Shown here piece by piece: positions 17,660 through 26,848 of a DNA stretch of 64,000 nt. Source of the stretch: Aquabacterium sp. (GTDB lineage: Bacteria; Pseudomonadota; Gammaproteobacteria; Burkholderiales; Burkholderiaceae_C); assembly GCA_029865965.1 (NCBI GenBank), contig JARXAJ010000298.1, forward strand, positions 1 to 64,000, written 5' to 3'. A program made the translations under genes and the position numbers. A model generated the notes under the pieces. The model saw nothing but the letters and a program-made list of their open reading frames with translations. It was not told the origin of the DNA and ran no database searches. Each line of letters begins with the position of its first letter. Within the stretch, counting starts at the first letter, position 1.

Positions 17660-18910
17660 TCAACCCAAGCCGGCCCCAGGGCCGGCTTTTTCTTTGTGGG
17701 GCCAAGTCGAGCCCAGAAGCCCGTCGACCACCTCACGGAAGTGATGGGCGGACGATCGTGCGGCCAGCACGCCCTGGAGCCTGCGCGCCTGATACGAAAA
17801 CGCCGCATCATTCAGCAGGCGGTACATCGCCTCTGCAAGGCGCTGCGGCACCAGCTGATCTGCGCGCACCGACAACCCGGCCCCGGCGCGGACCACATGG
17901 TGCATGTTCAGCAACTGGTCCAGATTGGCGGGCACGCCCAGCACAGGTGTGCCCTGTTGCAGAGCCTGGTGGGAGCCTGGGCTGCCACCATTGCAGACGA
18001 CGAATCGTGCCAATGCTGACAGCGCAATCCCCGGCAGCATGTGCTGTGAGACCACTGCGTCGCCATGCCGGTGCCGCCATTGGTCCGGTGGGCCCGCAGC
18101 TGCGACCCGGCAACCCGACGCCACCGCGCTGTCGATGATGGCGTCCAGTGACGCTGGGTCCCCAGAACTCCCGAGGGACACATACACCAACGGCGCTGAA
18201 CCCGGGCTGATGTCCAGCCCCGACGGTATGTCCGCCTGCGGCGACCAAACCACTGGTCCGATGTACCTGTACCGCGATGGGTCCGGTCGGCCGCTGACTG
18301 GCACCATCTCCGGAACATCGGCGAACAGTGTCAGATCCGCCTCGGTGAAGACGCGGCGCAGGTCGAATCCAGGCGAAACCAACCCATGCCGGTGGCACAG
18401 TCGGTGCATTGGCAGGCTGTGCTGCGCCATGATCAGCGGCCGCAGCAGTTGAAACCCGGCATTGGCAACCCGGTGTCCGAGCAGGCGGGTGCTCGCGTGC
18501 ACTGGCACGTCGAACGCGGGTGCCGCGTCTGGGCTCCAGTAGGCATTCGAGATCGCCACGTATGGCACGCCCGCCCGGCGTGCGCTGACCGCGAGCGACA
18601 GGCGGAAGTCGCCCACCACGAGATCGGGGCGGAAGTCGCGGATGACCCGAAGGTCGTCGTCGACATACGCCTGCAAGGTGTCCAGTGGATAAACAGGTCG
18701 GCCGGCAGCCACTGCCGCGAGATAGGCACGTGTGCCGATGCAGTGCAAGTCCCGTACAGGGAGCCCAGCATCTGTCACAAGAGAACGGAAGTCAGCGCCG
18801 GTGGCCACACAAACCTCGTACCTGGCCCGGTCCAGTGCAGATGCCAGCACCACAGGGCGCGACACATGAGCCAGCGTGGCTGCTTCACCGAAGAATAGAA
18901 CGCGCTTCAT
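17660..18910 (-). CDS. GT1/UGT-like glycosyltransferase
   Basis: A glycosyltransferase of about 416 residues with the GT-B layout of UDP-glucuronosyl/rhamnosyl-type enzymes. The N-terminal domain begins MKRVLFFGEAATLAHVSRP. The C-terminal nucleotide-sugar region contains PLVYVSLGSSGD, then VVCNGGSPGSHQALQQGTPVLGVP. The acceptor is unknown and could be a lipid or the EPS. I begin at the ATG at 18910, whose product matches the family N-terminus; the track's start 11 codons earlier is less likely. The last ten codons run through the terminator hairpin of the convergent PEP-CTERM gene and encode a probably non-essential tail (KEKAGPGAGLG). Confidence 0.85.
   Translation of the reverse strand: MKRVLFFGEAATLAHVSRPVVLASALDRARYEVCVATGADFRSLVTDAGLPVRDLHCIGTRAYLAAVAAGRPVYPLDTLQAYVDDDLRVIRDFRPDLVVGDFRLSLAVSARRAGVPYVAISNAYWSPDAAPAFDVPVHASTRLLGHRVANAGFQLLRPLIMAQHSLPMHRLCHRHGLVSPGFDLRRVFTEADLTLFADVPEMVPVSGRPDPSRYRYIGPVVWSPQADIPSGLDISPGSAPLVYVSLGSSGDPASLDAIIDSAVASGCRVAAAGPPDQWRHRHGDAVVSQHMLPGIALSALARFVVCNGGSPGSHQALQQGTPVLGVPANLDQLLNMHHVVRAGAGLSVRADQLVPQRLAEAMYRLLNDAAFSYQARRLQGVLAARSSAHHFREVVDGLLGSTWPHKEKAGPGAGLG
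17668..17695 (+). terminator. rho-independent terminator after PEP-CTERM gene
   Basis: AGCCGGCC-CCAG-GGCCGGCT forms a perfect 8-bp GC-rich stem with a 4-base loop, followed by TTTTCTTTG. It starts 22 bases after the PEP-CTERM stop codon. It also lies inside the 3' end of the convergent glycosyltransferase CDS, where the opposite strand has no T-run. Confidence 0.88.
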
Positions 18911-19083
18911 CAGTTGCAGGCTTTCAAGGCGACATTCCGGCATTGTGGACGCTTACCTCAAGCACCAGGCCGAAAAGCGCATGACTCGGTTGGGATCGGA
19001 GCGCATAAGCGCGAATTGCACCTTCACCGATGCCGCTAACATCGCATCATGTCCGCCTCTTTGCACTCCCCTTCGCCGCTGAC

Positions 19084-20487
19084 ATGATCGTCACGCTGTC
19101 CTTGGCCTGGCGCAACCTGCTGCGCAACCGCAGGCGCTCGCTGATGACTCTGCTGGCGATGCTGCTCGGGCTGATGGCTGTGCTGCTGTTCGGCGGCTAC
19201 ATCCGCGACATCACCTACAGCCTGCAGACAAACTTCGTCGTCAGCAGCGGACATCTGCAAATCCAGCACCGCGACTACTTCCGTCTTGGTACCGGCAACC
19301 CTGCTGCCTACGGCGTCGAAGACTACGAGCGCATCATTCAGACGTTTCAGAGCGACCCGACACTGGGGCCGATGCTGACTGTGGTCACCCCATCGCTGCA
19401 GTTCGGCGCGATCGCAGGCAACTTTGCTGCCAGTGTGTCGCGTACGGTCTATGTGACAGGTGTTGTCGTCGATGACCAGAACCGCATGCGGCAGTGGAAT
19501 GACTATGGCCAGCGCAATCTCTCATCCCGCAATCTGTCGCTTTCTGGCACCCCGGAGAACACCGCGATCATCGGTACCGGACTGGCGCGCGTGCTGAAGC
19601 TGTGTGACGCACTGCAGGTGAAGGATTGCGCCACAGAGGCCCCCGCAGCCGAGCCGTCGGGGTCGGCGCTGCCCAGCGATATTGCCGCGCTTGCCGACAC
19701 GGTCGGCAGGCCTGTTGCCTCTCGAGGTGACGGTCAACGTCCGCGCATCGAGATCCTGGCGGCCAGCCCGCGCGGGGCACCCAACGTGGCTGACGTGCGA
19801 CTGCTTGCAGCCGAGTTCCAGGGCGTGAAGGAACTCGATGACGTCTATGTTGCGCTGCACCTGTCCCAGGCGCAGAAGCTTGTCTTCGGCGCTGCGCCAC
19901 CGCGGGTGACGGCCATCGCACTGCAGTTGCACCACACGGCACAACTTCCTGCCGCGCGGCAGCGTGTCCAGGAACTTCTGAACACAAGCTTCAAGGGTGA
20001 GCCACTGGCCGTGCTGGACTATCAGGAACTCAACCCGTTCTACGGCCAGACCCTGGCGATGTTTCGCGCCATCTTCGGTTTCATCGCCGTGCTGATGGGC
20101 TCAATCGTGCTGTTCACTGTCAGCAACACCATGAGCATGGCGGTGGTCGAACGCACTTCCGAGATCGGCACCCTGCGCGCCATCGGTTTGCGTCGCAGCG
20201 GCATTCGGTCAATCTTCGTCTGCGAAGGCCTGCTGTTGGGCTGTCTTGGCGCATTGATCGGCATCCTGTTGTCGCTGGTCGCGGCTGTGGTGATCAACGG
20301 GCTGGACCTCACCTGGGTGCCTCCAGGACGCATTGAACAGGTTCCGCTTGCCGTGCGGCTGATTGGGGAGAACATGATGTTGACCATCAGCGCAATCGGC
20401 CTGGTCGTCGTGGCGGCGGTGTCTGCCTTGGTCCCAGCCGCGCGCGCTTCGCGCATGAACATCGTGGATGCTCTTCGCCATGTCTAG
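19084..20487 (+). CDS. ABC transporter permease, FtsX/LolCE/MacB type
   Basis: A permease of about 467 residues. An N-terminal membrane helix (LLAMLLGLMAVLLFGGYI) is followed by a large periplasmic domain. Three C-terminal helices come last, including MFRAIFGFIAVLMGSIVLFTV and TISAIGLVVVAAVSALVPA. The coupling segment VVERTSEIGTLRAIGLRRSGI is diagnostic of the FtsX/LolC superfamily. These permeases extrude lipids, lipoproteins or peptides from the inner membrane rather than importing solutes. Its ATPase is probably the LolD-like protein at 22615 on the opposite strand. The next gene overlaps its 3' end, so the three plus-strand genes here are coupled. I start at MIVTLSLAWRNLLRN. Confidence 0.9.
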   Translation: MIVTLSLAWRNLLRNRRRSLMTLLAMLLGLMAVLLFGGYIRDITYSLQTNFVVSSGHLQIQHRDYFRLGTGNPAAYGVEDYERIIQTFQSDPTLGPMLTVVTPSLQFGAIAGNFAASVSRTVYVTGVVVDDQNRMRQWNDYGQRNLSSRNLSLSGTPENTAIIGTGLARVLKLCDALQVKDCATEAPAAEPSGSALPSDIAALADTVGRPVASRGDGQRPRIEILAASPRGAPNVADVRLLAAEFQGVKELDDVYVALHLSQAQKLVFGAAPPRVTAIALQLHHTAQLPAARQRVQELLNTSFKGEPLAVLDYQELNPFYGQTLAMFRAIFGFIAVLMGSIVLFTVSNTMSMAVVERTSEIGTLRAIGLRRSGIRSIFVCEGLLLGCLGALIGILLSLVAAVVINGLDLTWVPPGRIEQVPLAVRLIGENMMLTISAIGLVVVAAVSALVPAARASRMNIVDALRHV

Positions 20488-21280
20488 ACCTCAACAGTGC
20501 ACCAGACGACAAACCGTGGCCTTACTTTTGGGCTGGATTGGCATGGCGCCCTTCACCGGTGTGCTTGCAGCACGCCCAGCGCAGGAGATCCTCATTGCCA
20601 GCGATGCGGTGCGCAACCCGACCCGGCCGTTCATGGTGACCGTGACTTTGCTCGAATTCAGAGGCGGCAAGCAGACCGACACCAACACGCTGATGGTCTA
20701 TTCCAAGGCGGATGAGTCGGGTGGTCAGTACAGAAGCCTGGTCCGATTCGTCGCCCCGCAGCGCGACTTGAACAAGATGATGCTGAAAAACGGCAATGAT
20801 CTCTGGTTCTATGACCCTGCCAGTCAGGCCAGCATCCGCCTGTCACCGCAACAGCGGCTGCTTGGTCAGGCCTCGAACGGTGACGTGGTGACAATCAATC
20901 TGGCCAAGGACTACCAGGCCAGTTTGCAAGACGAGGAGGAGATCCAGGACGGTGAGCGTGTGATGCGTCGCTGCCACAAGCTGGCCTTGAAGGCGGTGAA
21001 TGACGATGTGACCTACGACCGGGTCGAGATGTGGGTCGAGACAGCAACGTCCCAACCCGTCAAGGCGAGATTCTTTGCCGGCAGTGGGCACCTGCTGAAG
21101 ACGGCGTTTTATCGCAAGTACCAGCCCCAGTTGGGGCGCGATCGGCCCACCGAGGTCGTGATCATCGACGGGCTTGACCCCAGTTGGGTCACGGTGATGC
21201 GCTACAGTGCCTATGGTTGGCGTGACGTGCCGGAAGCATGGCTACAACGCGACTTTTTGCCCCGTTTCAAGCCGGAATGA
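20480..21280 (+). CDS. LolA-like outer membrane lipoprotein-sorting protein
   Basis: A periplasmic protein of about 266 residues from the LolA/LolB-like superfamily. After an N-terminal signal (RRQTVALLLGWIGMAPFTGVLAA) come the features of this group: FMVTVTLLEFRGGKQTD, then MMLKNGNDLWFYDPASQASIRLSP and DRVEMWVETATSQPVKARFF. Members pair with FtsX-type ABC permeases and are thought to carry a lipid or lipoprotein across the periplasm. The start overlaps the permease stop, and the stop overlaps the next start (ATGA). The twin Arg in the signal is suggestive of Tat but not convincing. Confidence 0.83.
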   Translation: MSRPQQCTRRQTVALLLGWIGMAPFTGVLAARPAQEILIASDAVRNPTRPFMVTVTLLEFRGGKQTDTNTLMVYSKADESGGQYRSLVRFVAPQRDLNKMMLKNGNDLWFYDPASQASIRLSPQQRLLGQASNGDVVTINLAKDYQASLQDEEEIQDGERVMRRCHKLALKAVNDDVTYDRVEMWVETATSQPVKARFFAGSGHLLKTAFYRKYQPQLGRDRPTEVVIIDGLDPSWVTVMRYSAYGWRDVPEAWLQRDFLPRFKPE

Positions 21281-22563
21281 GTATGCGCCAAGCTCTGAAG
21301 TTTCTTCTCTCAGCGCTCTTCGTCTACGCTCTGCCCGTGCATGCGGCCGAGCCGCCTGCGAGAAACGAGCTCGATGCCTTGTCACTTGCTGATGGTGCAA
21401 CGGCGACACAGGACAAACCGATCGGACCGTGGCGCATTTATCTGGAAGGTGCCGGCGTATCTAGCCGATACCACGCTCCCAATGAGAGCGCCGGCGCGCT
21501 GCGGGGCTCGCTGGACATGCGCTTCGACAAGACGCTGGCGCCGGGCCTGAGACTCGTCGGCTCCAATCGGCTCGATCTCGTGCACGACCAGGCGGCGCGC
21601 CCAGTCAAGAGTGTCAACACCTTGCGCGAGGCGTATTTGAGTTGGTCGCGTACCGACAGCCAGAGCTATGATTTTGGCCGCGTGAACGTGCGCCACGGTG
21701 TGGCGCTGGGGTACAACCCGACCGACTGGTTCAAGGAAAGTGCGCTGCGCGGCGTTGTGTCCCCGGACCCTGCAGCGTTGCGCGAGAACCGACAGGGCAG
21801 TGTGGTGCTGCAGGGTCAGCAGTTGTGGCCTGGCGGTGGCATCACTCTCACACTGTCGCCTCGGATCGAGCGCGACGACAACCGCGACCCGGGTACCTTT
21901 TCGCTGGACCTGGGCGCCACCAACCCGCGCCACCGTTGGTTGCTGGCGGGCAGCTGGCGCGTCGCAGAAGGTTTGACGCCTCAGGTGCTGGTGCATGGCA
22001 GCGAAGGCGCTGCGCCGCAGTTCGGGTTGAACCTGTCGGCACTGGCGAATGACGCTGTCGTCGTCTTTGGTGAAGCCGCATTTGGCAGAGGGCCGGCGCT
22101 CGCATCCCGGGTTCAGCAAGGAGCAGCCGACGAGCGGCGCCAGCGCCGCGCAGCTTTTGGCTTGACCTATACGTCGCCGTTCAACGTCACCGTCACGGTC
22201 GAGGCCGACTACAACAGCGCGGCTCCCAACCGTGCGCAGTGGCATTCGCTGCGCTCATCAGCGCCTTCGGCTGCGTTGCAAGTGCTTGGCACTGCGGCAA
22301 ACCTGCAGGATTTGCCGGCGCGGCGCGCTTACTTCGTCTATGCAACCTGGAAAGATGCCTTCGTTCGCCGACTGGACCTGTCGGCCTTCGTGCGCCACGA
22401 GCTCGAAACCAACAGCCGGGCCCAGTGGATCGAACTACGCCACCGTTGGGACCGCGCCGATGTGTCACTGCAACTGCTGCTGAACTCTGGAAATGCTGAT
22501 TCGGTGTACCGTGCAGGGCCCCTGCGCCATGCGGTGGAAGCGGCCGTGCGTTGGTATCTTTGA
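21277..22563 (+). CDS. probable outer-membrane beta-barrel protein of unknown function
   Basis: About 428 residues with a Sec signal peptide (LKFLLSALFVYALPVHAAEPP). The body alternates polar and hydrophobic residues as in beta strands (GITLTLSPRIERD, FNVTVTVEADYNSA, DVSLQLLLNSG) and ends in an aromatic strand (VEAAVRWYL), a common outer-membrane barrel end. I do not recognise a specific family. It overlaps the LolA-like gene by 4 bases (ATGA) and so is probably the outer-membrane component of the same export pathway. The ATG at 21283 is an alternative start with slightly better Shine-Dalgarno spacing. Confidence 0.78.
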   Translation: MSMRQALKFLLSALFVYALPVHAAEPPARNELDALSLADGATATQDKPIGPWRIYLEGAGVSSRYHAPNESAGALRGSLDMRFDKTLAPGLRLVGSNRLDLVHDQAARPVKSVNTLREAYLSWSRTDSQSYDFGRVNVRHGVALGYNPTDWFKESALRGVVSPDPAALRENRQGSVVLQGQQLWPGGGITLTLSPRIERDDNRDPGTFSLDLGATNPRHRWLLAGSWRVAEGLTPQVLVHGSEGAAPQFGLNLSALANDAVVVFGEAAFGRGPALASRVQQGAADERRQRRAAFGLTYTSPFNVTVTVEADYNSAAPNRAQWHSLRSSAPSAALQVLGTAANLQDLPARRAYFVYATWKDAFVRRLDLSAFVRHELETNSRAQWIELRHRWDRADVSLQLLLNSGNADSVYRAGPLRHAVEAAVRWYL

Positions 22564-22614
22564 TCTGCCCGAGGCACCCGGTGCCGATGCCGCATCTGCC
22601 CTCGATGGACCCCT

Positions 22615-23388
22615 TTATTCGCTCCACGCATCCACCGGCTCGGTGGGGCCGTTGTCGTCATCTGCATCTTCGACGCTTGGCGCGTCAAGTGCAGCCGATT
22701 TGCGGCGGATCGACTGAATCACCCCGTCGCGCAATGAAATGAGGTCGTCGGCTGCATTCATCAAGCTGCGATCATGTGACGAGAAGATGAAAGAGATCTT
22801 GTACCGCGCCTGCATTCTGCGCATCAGGCGGATGATCGCCGCGCCTGTCTTGCTGTCGAGGTTGGCGGTGGGCTCGTCAGCAATCACGAGCTTGGGCTTG
22901 TGCGCAAGGGCCCGCGCGATGGCGACACGTTGGCGCTGGCCGCCTGACAGTTGGCCGGGTCTGTTGTCGGCCCGGTCAGACAAGCCCACGGCTTCCAACA
23001 GCCGAGACACCCGCCGGCGTCTGCGGCTTGCTTCCATGCCGGCCAGAACCAGCGGGTACTCGATGTTTTCGTACGCCGTCAACACCGGCAGCAGGTTGAA
23101 GTTCTGGAAGATGAAGCCGATGTTGGTCGCGCGAAAGTCGGCAAGTTCGTCGTCGCTCAGGTCGTTCACCGATCGGCCCGCCACCACCACATTGCCGTGG
23201 TCGGCACGGTCGATGCATCCCACGAGGTTCAATAGCGTCGTCTTGCCGCTGCCGGATGGGCCGAGCAGCACAGTGAAGTGACCCGGGCGGATGAGGAGGT
23301 TGATGCCCTGCAGCACGGGCACCTCAACGGTATCCAACCTGTAGGACTTGAACACATCGCTCAGCAGTGCAACCGGTTCTTGTGACAA
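22615..23388 (-). CDS. ABC transporter ATP-binding protein, LolD/MacB type
   Basis: An ATPase of about 257 residues. Walker A is GPSGSGKTTLLNLVG, the Q loop lies in IGFIFQNFNLLPVLT, the signature is LSGGQRQRVAIARAL and Walker B is LVIADEPTANLD. This is the LolD/MacB/FtsE class that powers FtsX-type permeases. No other ABC permease gene is visible in the window, so the permease at 19084 is the likely partner although it is on the other strand. No ATG fits. I pick the TTG at 23388 because GGGGAG lies 6 bases upstream. The track's TTG at 23472 would place the start well inside the preceding gene. Confidence 0.9.
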   Translation of the reverse strand: MSQEPVALLSDVFKSYRLDTVEVPVLQGINLLIRPGHFTVLLGPSGSGKTTLLNLVGCIDRADHGNVVVAGRSVNDLSDDELADFRATNIGFIFQNFNLLPVLTAYENIEYPLVLAGMEASRRRRRVSRLLEAVGLSDRADNRPGQLSGGQRQRVAIARALAHKPKLVIADEPTANLDSKTGAAIIRLMRRMQARYKISFIFSSHDRSLMNAADDLISLRDGVIQSIRRKSAALDAPSVEDADDDNGPTEPVDAWSE

Positions 23389-23404
23389 CCTCAACTCCCC
23401 ACGG

Positions 23405-25189
23405 TCAGGCAAAGACCAGAATGTCGGCCGACGGGCTGCGGCCGACCTCTGCGGCCGCGTAGAGCCGTTCAATCAGTGCGGCATGTCGGCCAGCGATCTT
23501 GTCGCGCCGCAGCTTGAGATTCGGTGTCAGTTCCCCACGCTCGACGCTGAATGCCTGCGGCAGGAATCCAATGGCTGCGGGCCTGTCGTGGCCAGGCAGA
23601 GATTCCAACGCTACCGACAGTCGTCCCTGCAGCAATCTGGACGCCGCCTCGACGGGGACGGAAGGCAGGCAGGTGCAGATGGCCACCAGGCATTTGCGAC
23701 TGTCGCCCACGAGCATGGCGTGGTCGATACCAGGCACGCCACGCAAGACAGCTTCCACCCCGGCGGGCGCAACCCGGCGCCCGGTGGATGTCTTGATGAT
23801 GTCGCCCGAGCGACCGGTCAGGGTGAGAAAGCCATCGGTATCGAAGATCCCCAGGTCCCCGGTGTCGAACCATCCCTGGGCATCCAGCCGGTCATTTGCG
23901 GCGTCCCCGAGATAGCCTTTGAACACGCCAGCACCCTTGACAAAAATACCTCCGTCGGCGCCGATCCGGATCTGGTTGCCAGCCACTGGCCGGCCAACAC
24001 TGCCAAGGCGGTACAGGTCCAGGCGATTCGTGGCCATCGGCAGGATGTTTTCCGACATGCCATAGCTCTCGAGCACCGGCCAGCCCAATGCCTGCAACTC
24101 AGTCAGGAGATGCAGCGGCATGGGTGCCGAACCAGAGACCATGCAGACCAGCCGCCGGCCCATCAGCATCCGCACGCGCCCGAGCACGAGTGCATCTGTC
24201 AGGTTTTCAACCGCAGCCAAGACCGGTGGAACGCGCCGCCCGGTGCGCTCCAGTGCGCAGACTCTGCGCCCCATCTGCCAAGCCCAGCCCACCAGGGTGC
24301 GGGCCCACCAGGGTTGCCTGGCCAGGTTCTGCTGCAAGCCGGCGTACAGCTTCTCATAGAACCTCGGTACCCCGATGAAGATGTCGGGTGCGACCTCGGC
24401 CACCACATCCATCACACGGCGCGGGTCGCTCAGCAGATAGGTGCAGGGCCCTTGCCGCATCGCTGCCAGATTCACCACACGCTGGAACAGGTTCGACAAA
24501 GGCAGCCAGCAAAGCAGGCGGCTTTGTGAATTGGCAAAGCTGAAGGCATCGCAGATGGCATCCACGGCCAGGCAGACCTGGCCGTGGCTGTAGGCAATCC
24601 CTTTCGGAGCACCCGTCGTGCCAGAGGTGAAGATGATCGTGGCGGTGTCGGTGCTGGACACCTGCGCAAGAGCCTGGACATCGACGGCTTGAGCACGCTG
24701 CTCGAATTCTGGCCACTCCAGCCATGTCGAAGCTGCTTCGTGCGGCCCAGCGTCAGCAGAGCCGTCGCCCATGTGCAACAGCAAGGTGCAAGCAGACAAC
24801 TGCCCGCGATGCACAGCAGCCAGCGTGCTCCGATCGGTGGTGGCGATGGCTGCGACTTCTGCCAATGCCAGCATTTCGGCAAGCCTTTCAGGAAGATCAT
24901 GAGCATCCAGCCCCACCACGGCGACACCCATACCCATCGCCGCATGGTGCAGACACTCCCAGCGCAGCGAGACCGGCGCGATCAGCGCGAGACGATCGCC
25001 ATGCCGCAAGCCGGATACGCACAGCGCCCGCTGCAGGCGTGCAACCTGGTCGGCGAACGCCCGCCAAGTGACAGGTTGCCACGCATCTTGTCGATGCTGC
25101 TCCAGGTATGCAACAGCGTCGGGCGTGGCCGCCCGCCGCGCAGCCAGCATCGCTGGCAAGGTGTCCACCGTGTCAAGGTTGCCGCTCAT
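23405..25189 (-). CDS. AMP-forming acyl-CoA synthetase / acyl-adenylating ligase
   Basis: About 594 residues of the ANL superfamily, closest in layout to long-chain acyl-CoA synthetases. The P-loop-like motif is TIIFTSGTTGAPKGIAYSHG. Further motifs are PRFYEKLYAGLQQ, VLESYGMSE, WFDTGDLG and the hinge region LTGRSGDIIKTSTGRRV. It activates a carboxylic acid as acyl-AMP and usually transfers it to CoA or a carrier protein. The start overlaps the stop of the reductase gene upstream (ATGA), and its stop lies 16 bases before the ABC ATPase start. The three therefore form one operon. The acid is probably a fatty acid, by similarity only. Confidence 0.9.
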   Translation of the reverse strand: MSGNLDTVDTLPAMLAARRAATPDAVAYLEQHRQDAWQPVTWRAFADQVARLQRALCVSGLRHGDRLALIAPVSLRWECLHHAAMGMGVAVVGLDAHDLPERLAEMLALAEVAAIATTDRSTLAAVHRGQLSACTLLLHMGDGSADAGPHEAASTWLEWPEFEQRAQAVDVQALAQVSSTDTATIIFTSGTTGAPKGIAYSHGQVCLAVDAICDAFSFANSQSRLLCWLPLSNLFQRVVNLAAMRQGPCTYLLSDPRRVMDVVAEVAPDIFIGVPRFYEKLYAGLQQNLARQPWWARTLVGWAWQMGRRVCALERTGRRVPPVLAAVENLTDALVLGRVRMLMGRRLVCMVSGSAPMPLHLLTELQALGWPVLESYGMSENILPMATNRLDLYRLGSVGRPVAGNQIRIGADGGIFVKGAGVFKGYLGDAANDRLDAQGWFDTGDLGIFDTDGFLTLTGRSGDIIKTSTGRRVAPAGVEAVLRGVPGIDHAMLVGDSRKCLVAICTCLPSVPVEAASRLLQGRLSVALESLPGHDRPAAIGFLPQAFSVERGELTPNLKLRRDKIAGRHAALIERLYAAAEVGRSPSADILVFA

Positions 25190-26529
25190 GAAGCTGAGCC
25201 CAGGCGCCGTTGCTGCAGGTAGAAGCTGAGCACGGTCTCCAGGTAGTCCTGCGGCATTGGCAGCGGCAAATTGGCCATGACCAGCCTGCTCAGGGTGGCT
25301 TGGTTCGAGAACCCCTGGTCTTCGGCCAGGTAAGCCAACACCGGGGACAAGCCGCGTAGTGCCCGCCGGTTCCGGGCGCCAGCCAGGATGCCCATCAGGG
25401 GCACAAGCCTCTCCAGCCAGCGCCTGTCCAGCACCCGCAGGGCTGGCAGCATGCGGTCCGATGCCGCCCAGGTCCGCCGCACAAGCCTTTGCAGGTCGAC
25501 CAGACTGACCGCCGCATCTGGCCCGGTGCAAAGGTGGAAGATCTGACCTGCTGTTCCAGGCTGCCCATGTGCCCAGTGGATGACATCAGCCACCCAGTCC
25601 ACCGGGATGGTGTCCAGGCGGGTCTCACCAAGTTCTGGCATGACGCCGAAGGTGCGGCAGCCGGACAAGAATTCGCACAAGTGGTAGAAGACTTGGAAGT
25701 GCAGCGCGCGGCCCGAGCCTGTCTCACCCACGACCATGCTGGGCCGATGCACCGTGATCGGCAGGTTGTCGCCTTCGGCCCAAACCACGCGTTCGGCCTC
25801 TGCCTTCGCGGCCTCGTAGGTGTTGTGGAAACTGGTGACCTCTGGTACTGGCCGCTCAGGCAGGCGCCCAGGCATGCGTCCCCAGACACCGACCGTGCTG
25901 ACCAGGTCCACCTTCTGCAGTCGTCCGGCACCTGCGCCTATCCGGGCGAGTTCAATGACCGTGCGCGTCGGTGTTACCGCCGTCGCCAGTGCGGCCTCCA
26001 TCGTCATGTTCAGTTTGACGCTTGCCGCACAGTGGATGATGTGGCTGGTGTCGCGTGCCACCTGATTGAACACGTCGGTGTCCAGGCCAAATCGGGGCTG
26101 AACAATGTCGCCGCGCAAGAGATGCAGCCTGTGCAGCGGTTCGCTGCCCGGCCGTAGTCCCCAATGGGCCAGCATGTCGGCCGCACGCACGCCCAGTGCG
26201 GTGTCATCCGCGGCGCGGACCAGCAGAGTCAGTCGTGTCCTCTCGTCGGCCAGCAGGCGCGGCACCAGCGCTCCACCGATCATGCCGGTCGCGCCGGTCA
26301 GGAGCACGTGCTTCAGGTCACTCTGCCCGGCCATGGAACTCCAATGCTGAATCTGCTGATTGTCATGCAATACCTCGAGCCAAGATCGTGCGCTGCCCAG
26401 CTCAGAGGGCGTTAGCCCGGTTTCTGCGGAAGTATGAGCCTGCCGGACAAAGGCTTGCCAAGTGAGCGGAGTGGGCGGCACGTCATCGGCAAAGTCCGCC
26501 ATCCCCTCCACGGCGCATGCACAGCGCAT
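25186..26529 (-). CDS. SDR-family NAD(P)-dependent reductase, thioester-reductase/male-sterility type
   Basis: About 447 residues of the extended SDR group. The nucleotide-binding motif is VLLTGATGMIGGALVPRLL near residue 75. A catalytic-type YxxxK appears in TYEAAKAEAERVVW, preceded by LVSTVGVWG. The body resembles NAD_binding_4 thioester reductases, which reduce acyl-thioesters to aldehydes or alcohols. It could instead be an epimerase or dehydrogenase of the same fold. It is the first gene of the minus-strand operon and overlaps the ligase by ATGA, which favours an acyl substrate. Start is uncertain: ATG 26529, or ATG 26502 (MADFADDVPP) with GGAGGGG directly upstream. Confidence 0.8.
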   Translation of the reverse strand: MRCACAVEGMADFADDVPPTPLTWQAFVRQAHTSAETGLTPSELGSARSWLEVLHDNQQIQHWSSMAGQSDLKHVLLTGATGMIGGALVPRLLADERTRLTLLVRAADDTALGVRAADMLAHWGLRPGSEPLHRLHLLRGDIVQPRFGLDTDVFNQVARDTSHIIHCAASVKLNMTMEAALATAVTPTRTVIELARIGAGAGRLQKVDLVSTVGVWGRMPGRLPERPVPEVTSFHNTYEAAKAEAERVVWAEGDNLPITVHRPSMVVGETGSGRALHFQVFYHLCEFLSGCRTFGVMPELGETRLDTIPVDWVADVIHWAHGQPGTAGQIFHLCTGPDAAVSLVDLQRLVRRTWAASDRMLPALRVLDRRWLERLVPLMGILAGARNRRALRGLSPVLAYLAEDQGFSNQATLSRLVMANLPLPMPQDYLETVLSFYLQQRRLGSAS

Positions 26530-26848
26530 CTTGCGCAGCCACCGAGGCAGGGTATCGCGCGATCATGCCGCCCTGCTTGCCCTTCCTCGGGCGATCAGCC
26601 AGGGCAGGCGAGGAACTGCAATGGGTGTTGCCTCTGTTGGTCCCCGCAAAGCCCGATTTGATTCCGTGAAGTCTTGGTCGTGTGCACCGACTGATCAAGC
26701 AAGCGGACTTCGCCCCGCGCACACCCTATGCGATCATCTGCAGCCCGGTTAGCCTCGCTGTCTGTGGTGTCATCACAACTTGCAAGGTGAGAGGGCTGCA
26801 TCTGGGCAGGAAGGCTGGATGCATGCCCATCTGAACAAGGACCCGACC
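26530..26848. other. intergenic region between divergent operons
   Basis: This 319-base gap separates the divergent reductase operon and the long plus-strand EPS run, so promoters for both should lie here. I see no convincing -35/-10 pair, sigma54 GG-N10-GC element or terminator. Several short ORFs are open here on both strands, but none has a ribosome-binding site or recognisable product. Confidence 0.5.

Noticed and set aside
20480-20600. Twin-arginine signal in the LolA-like protein (TRRQTVALLL)
   Set aside because: The residues after RR do not fit the SRRxFLK consensus well; an ordinary Sec signal explains it.
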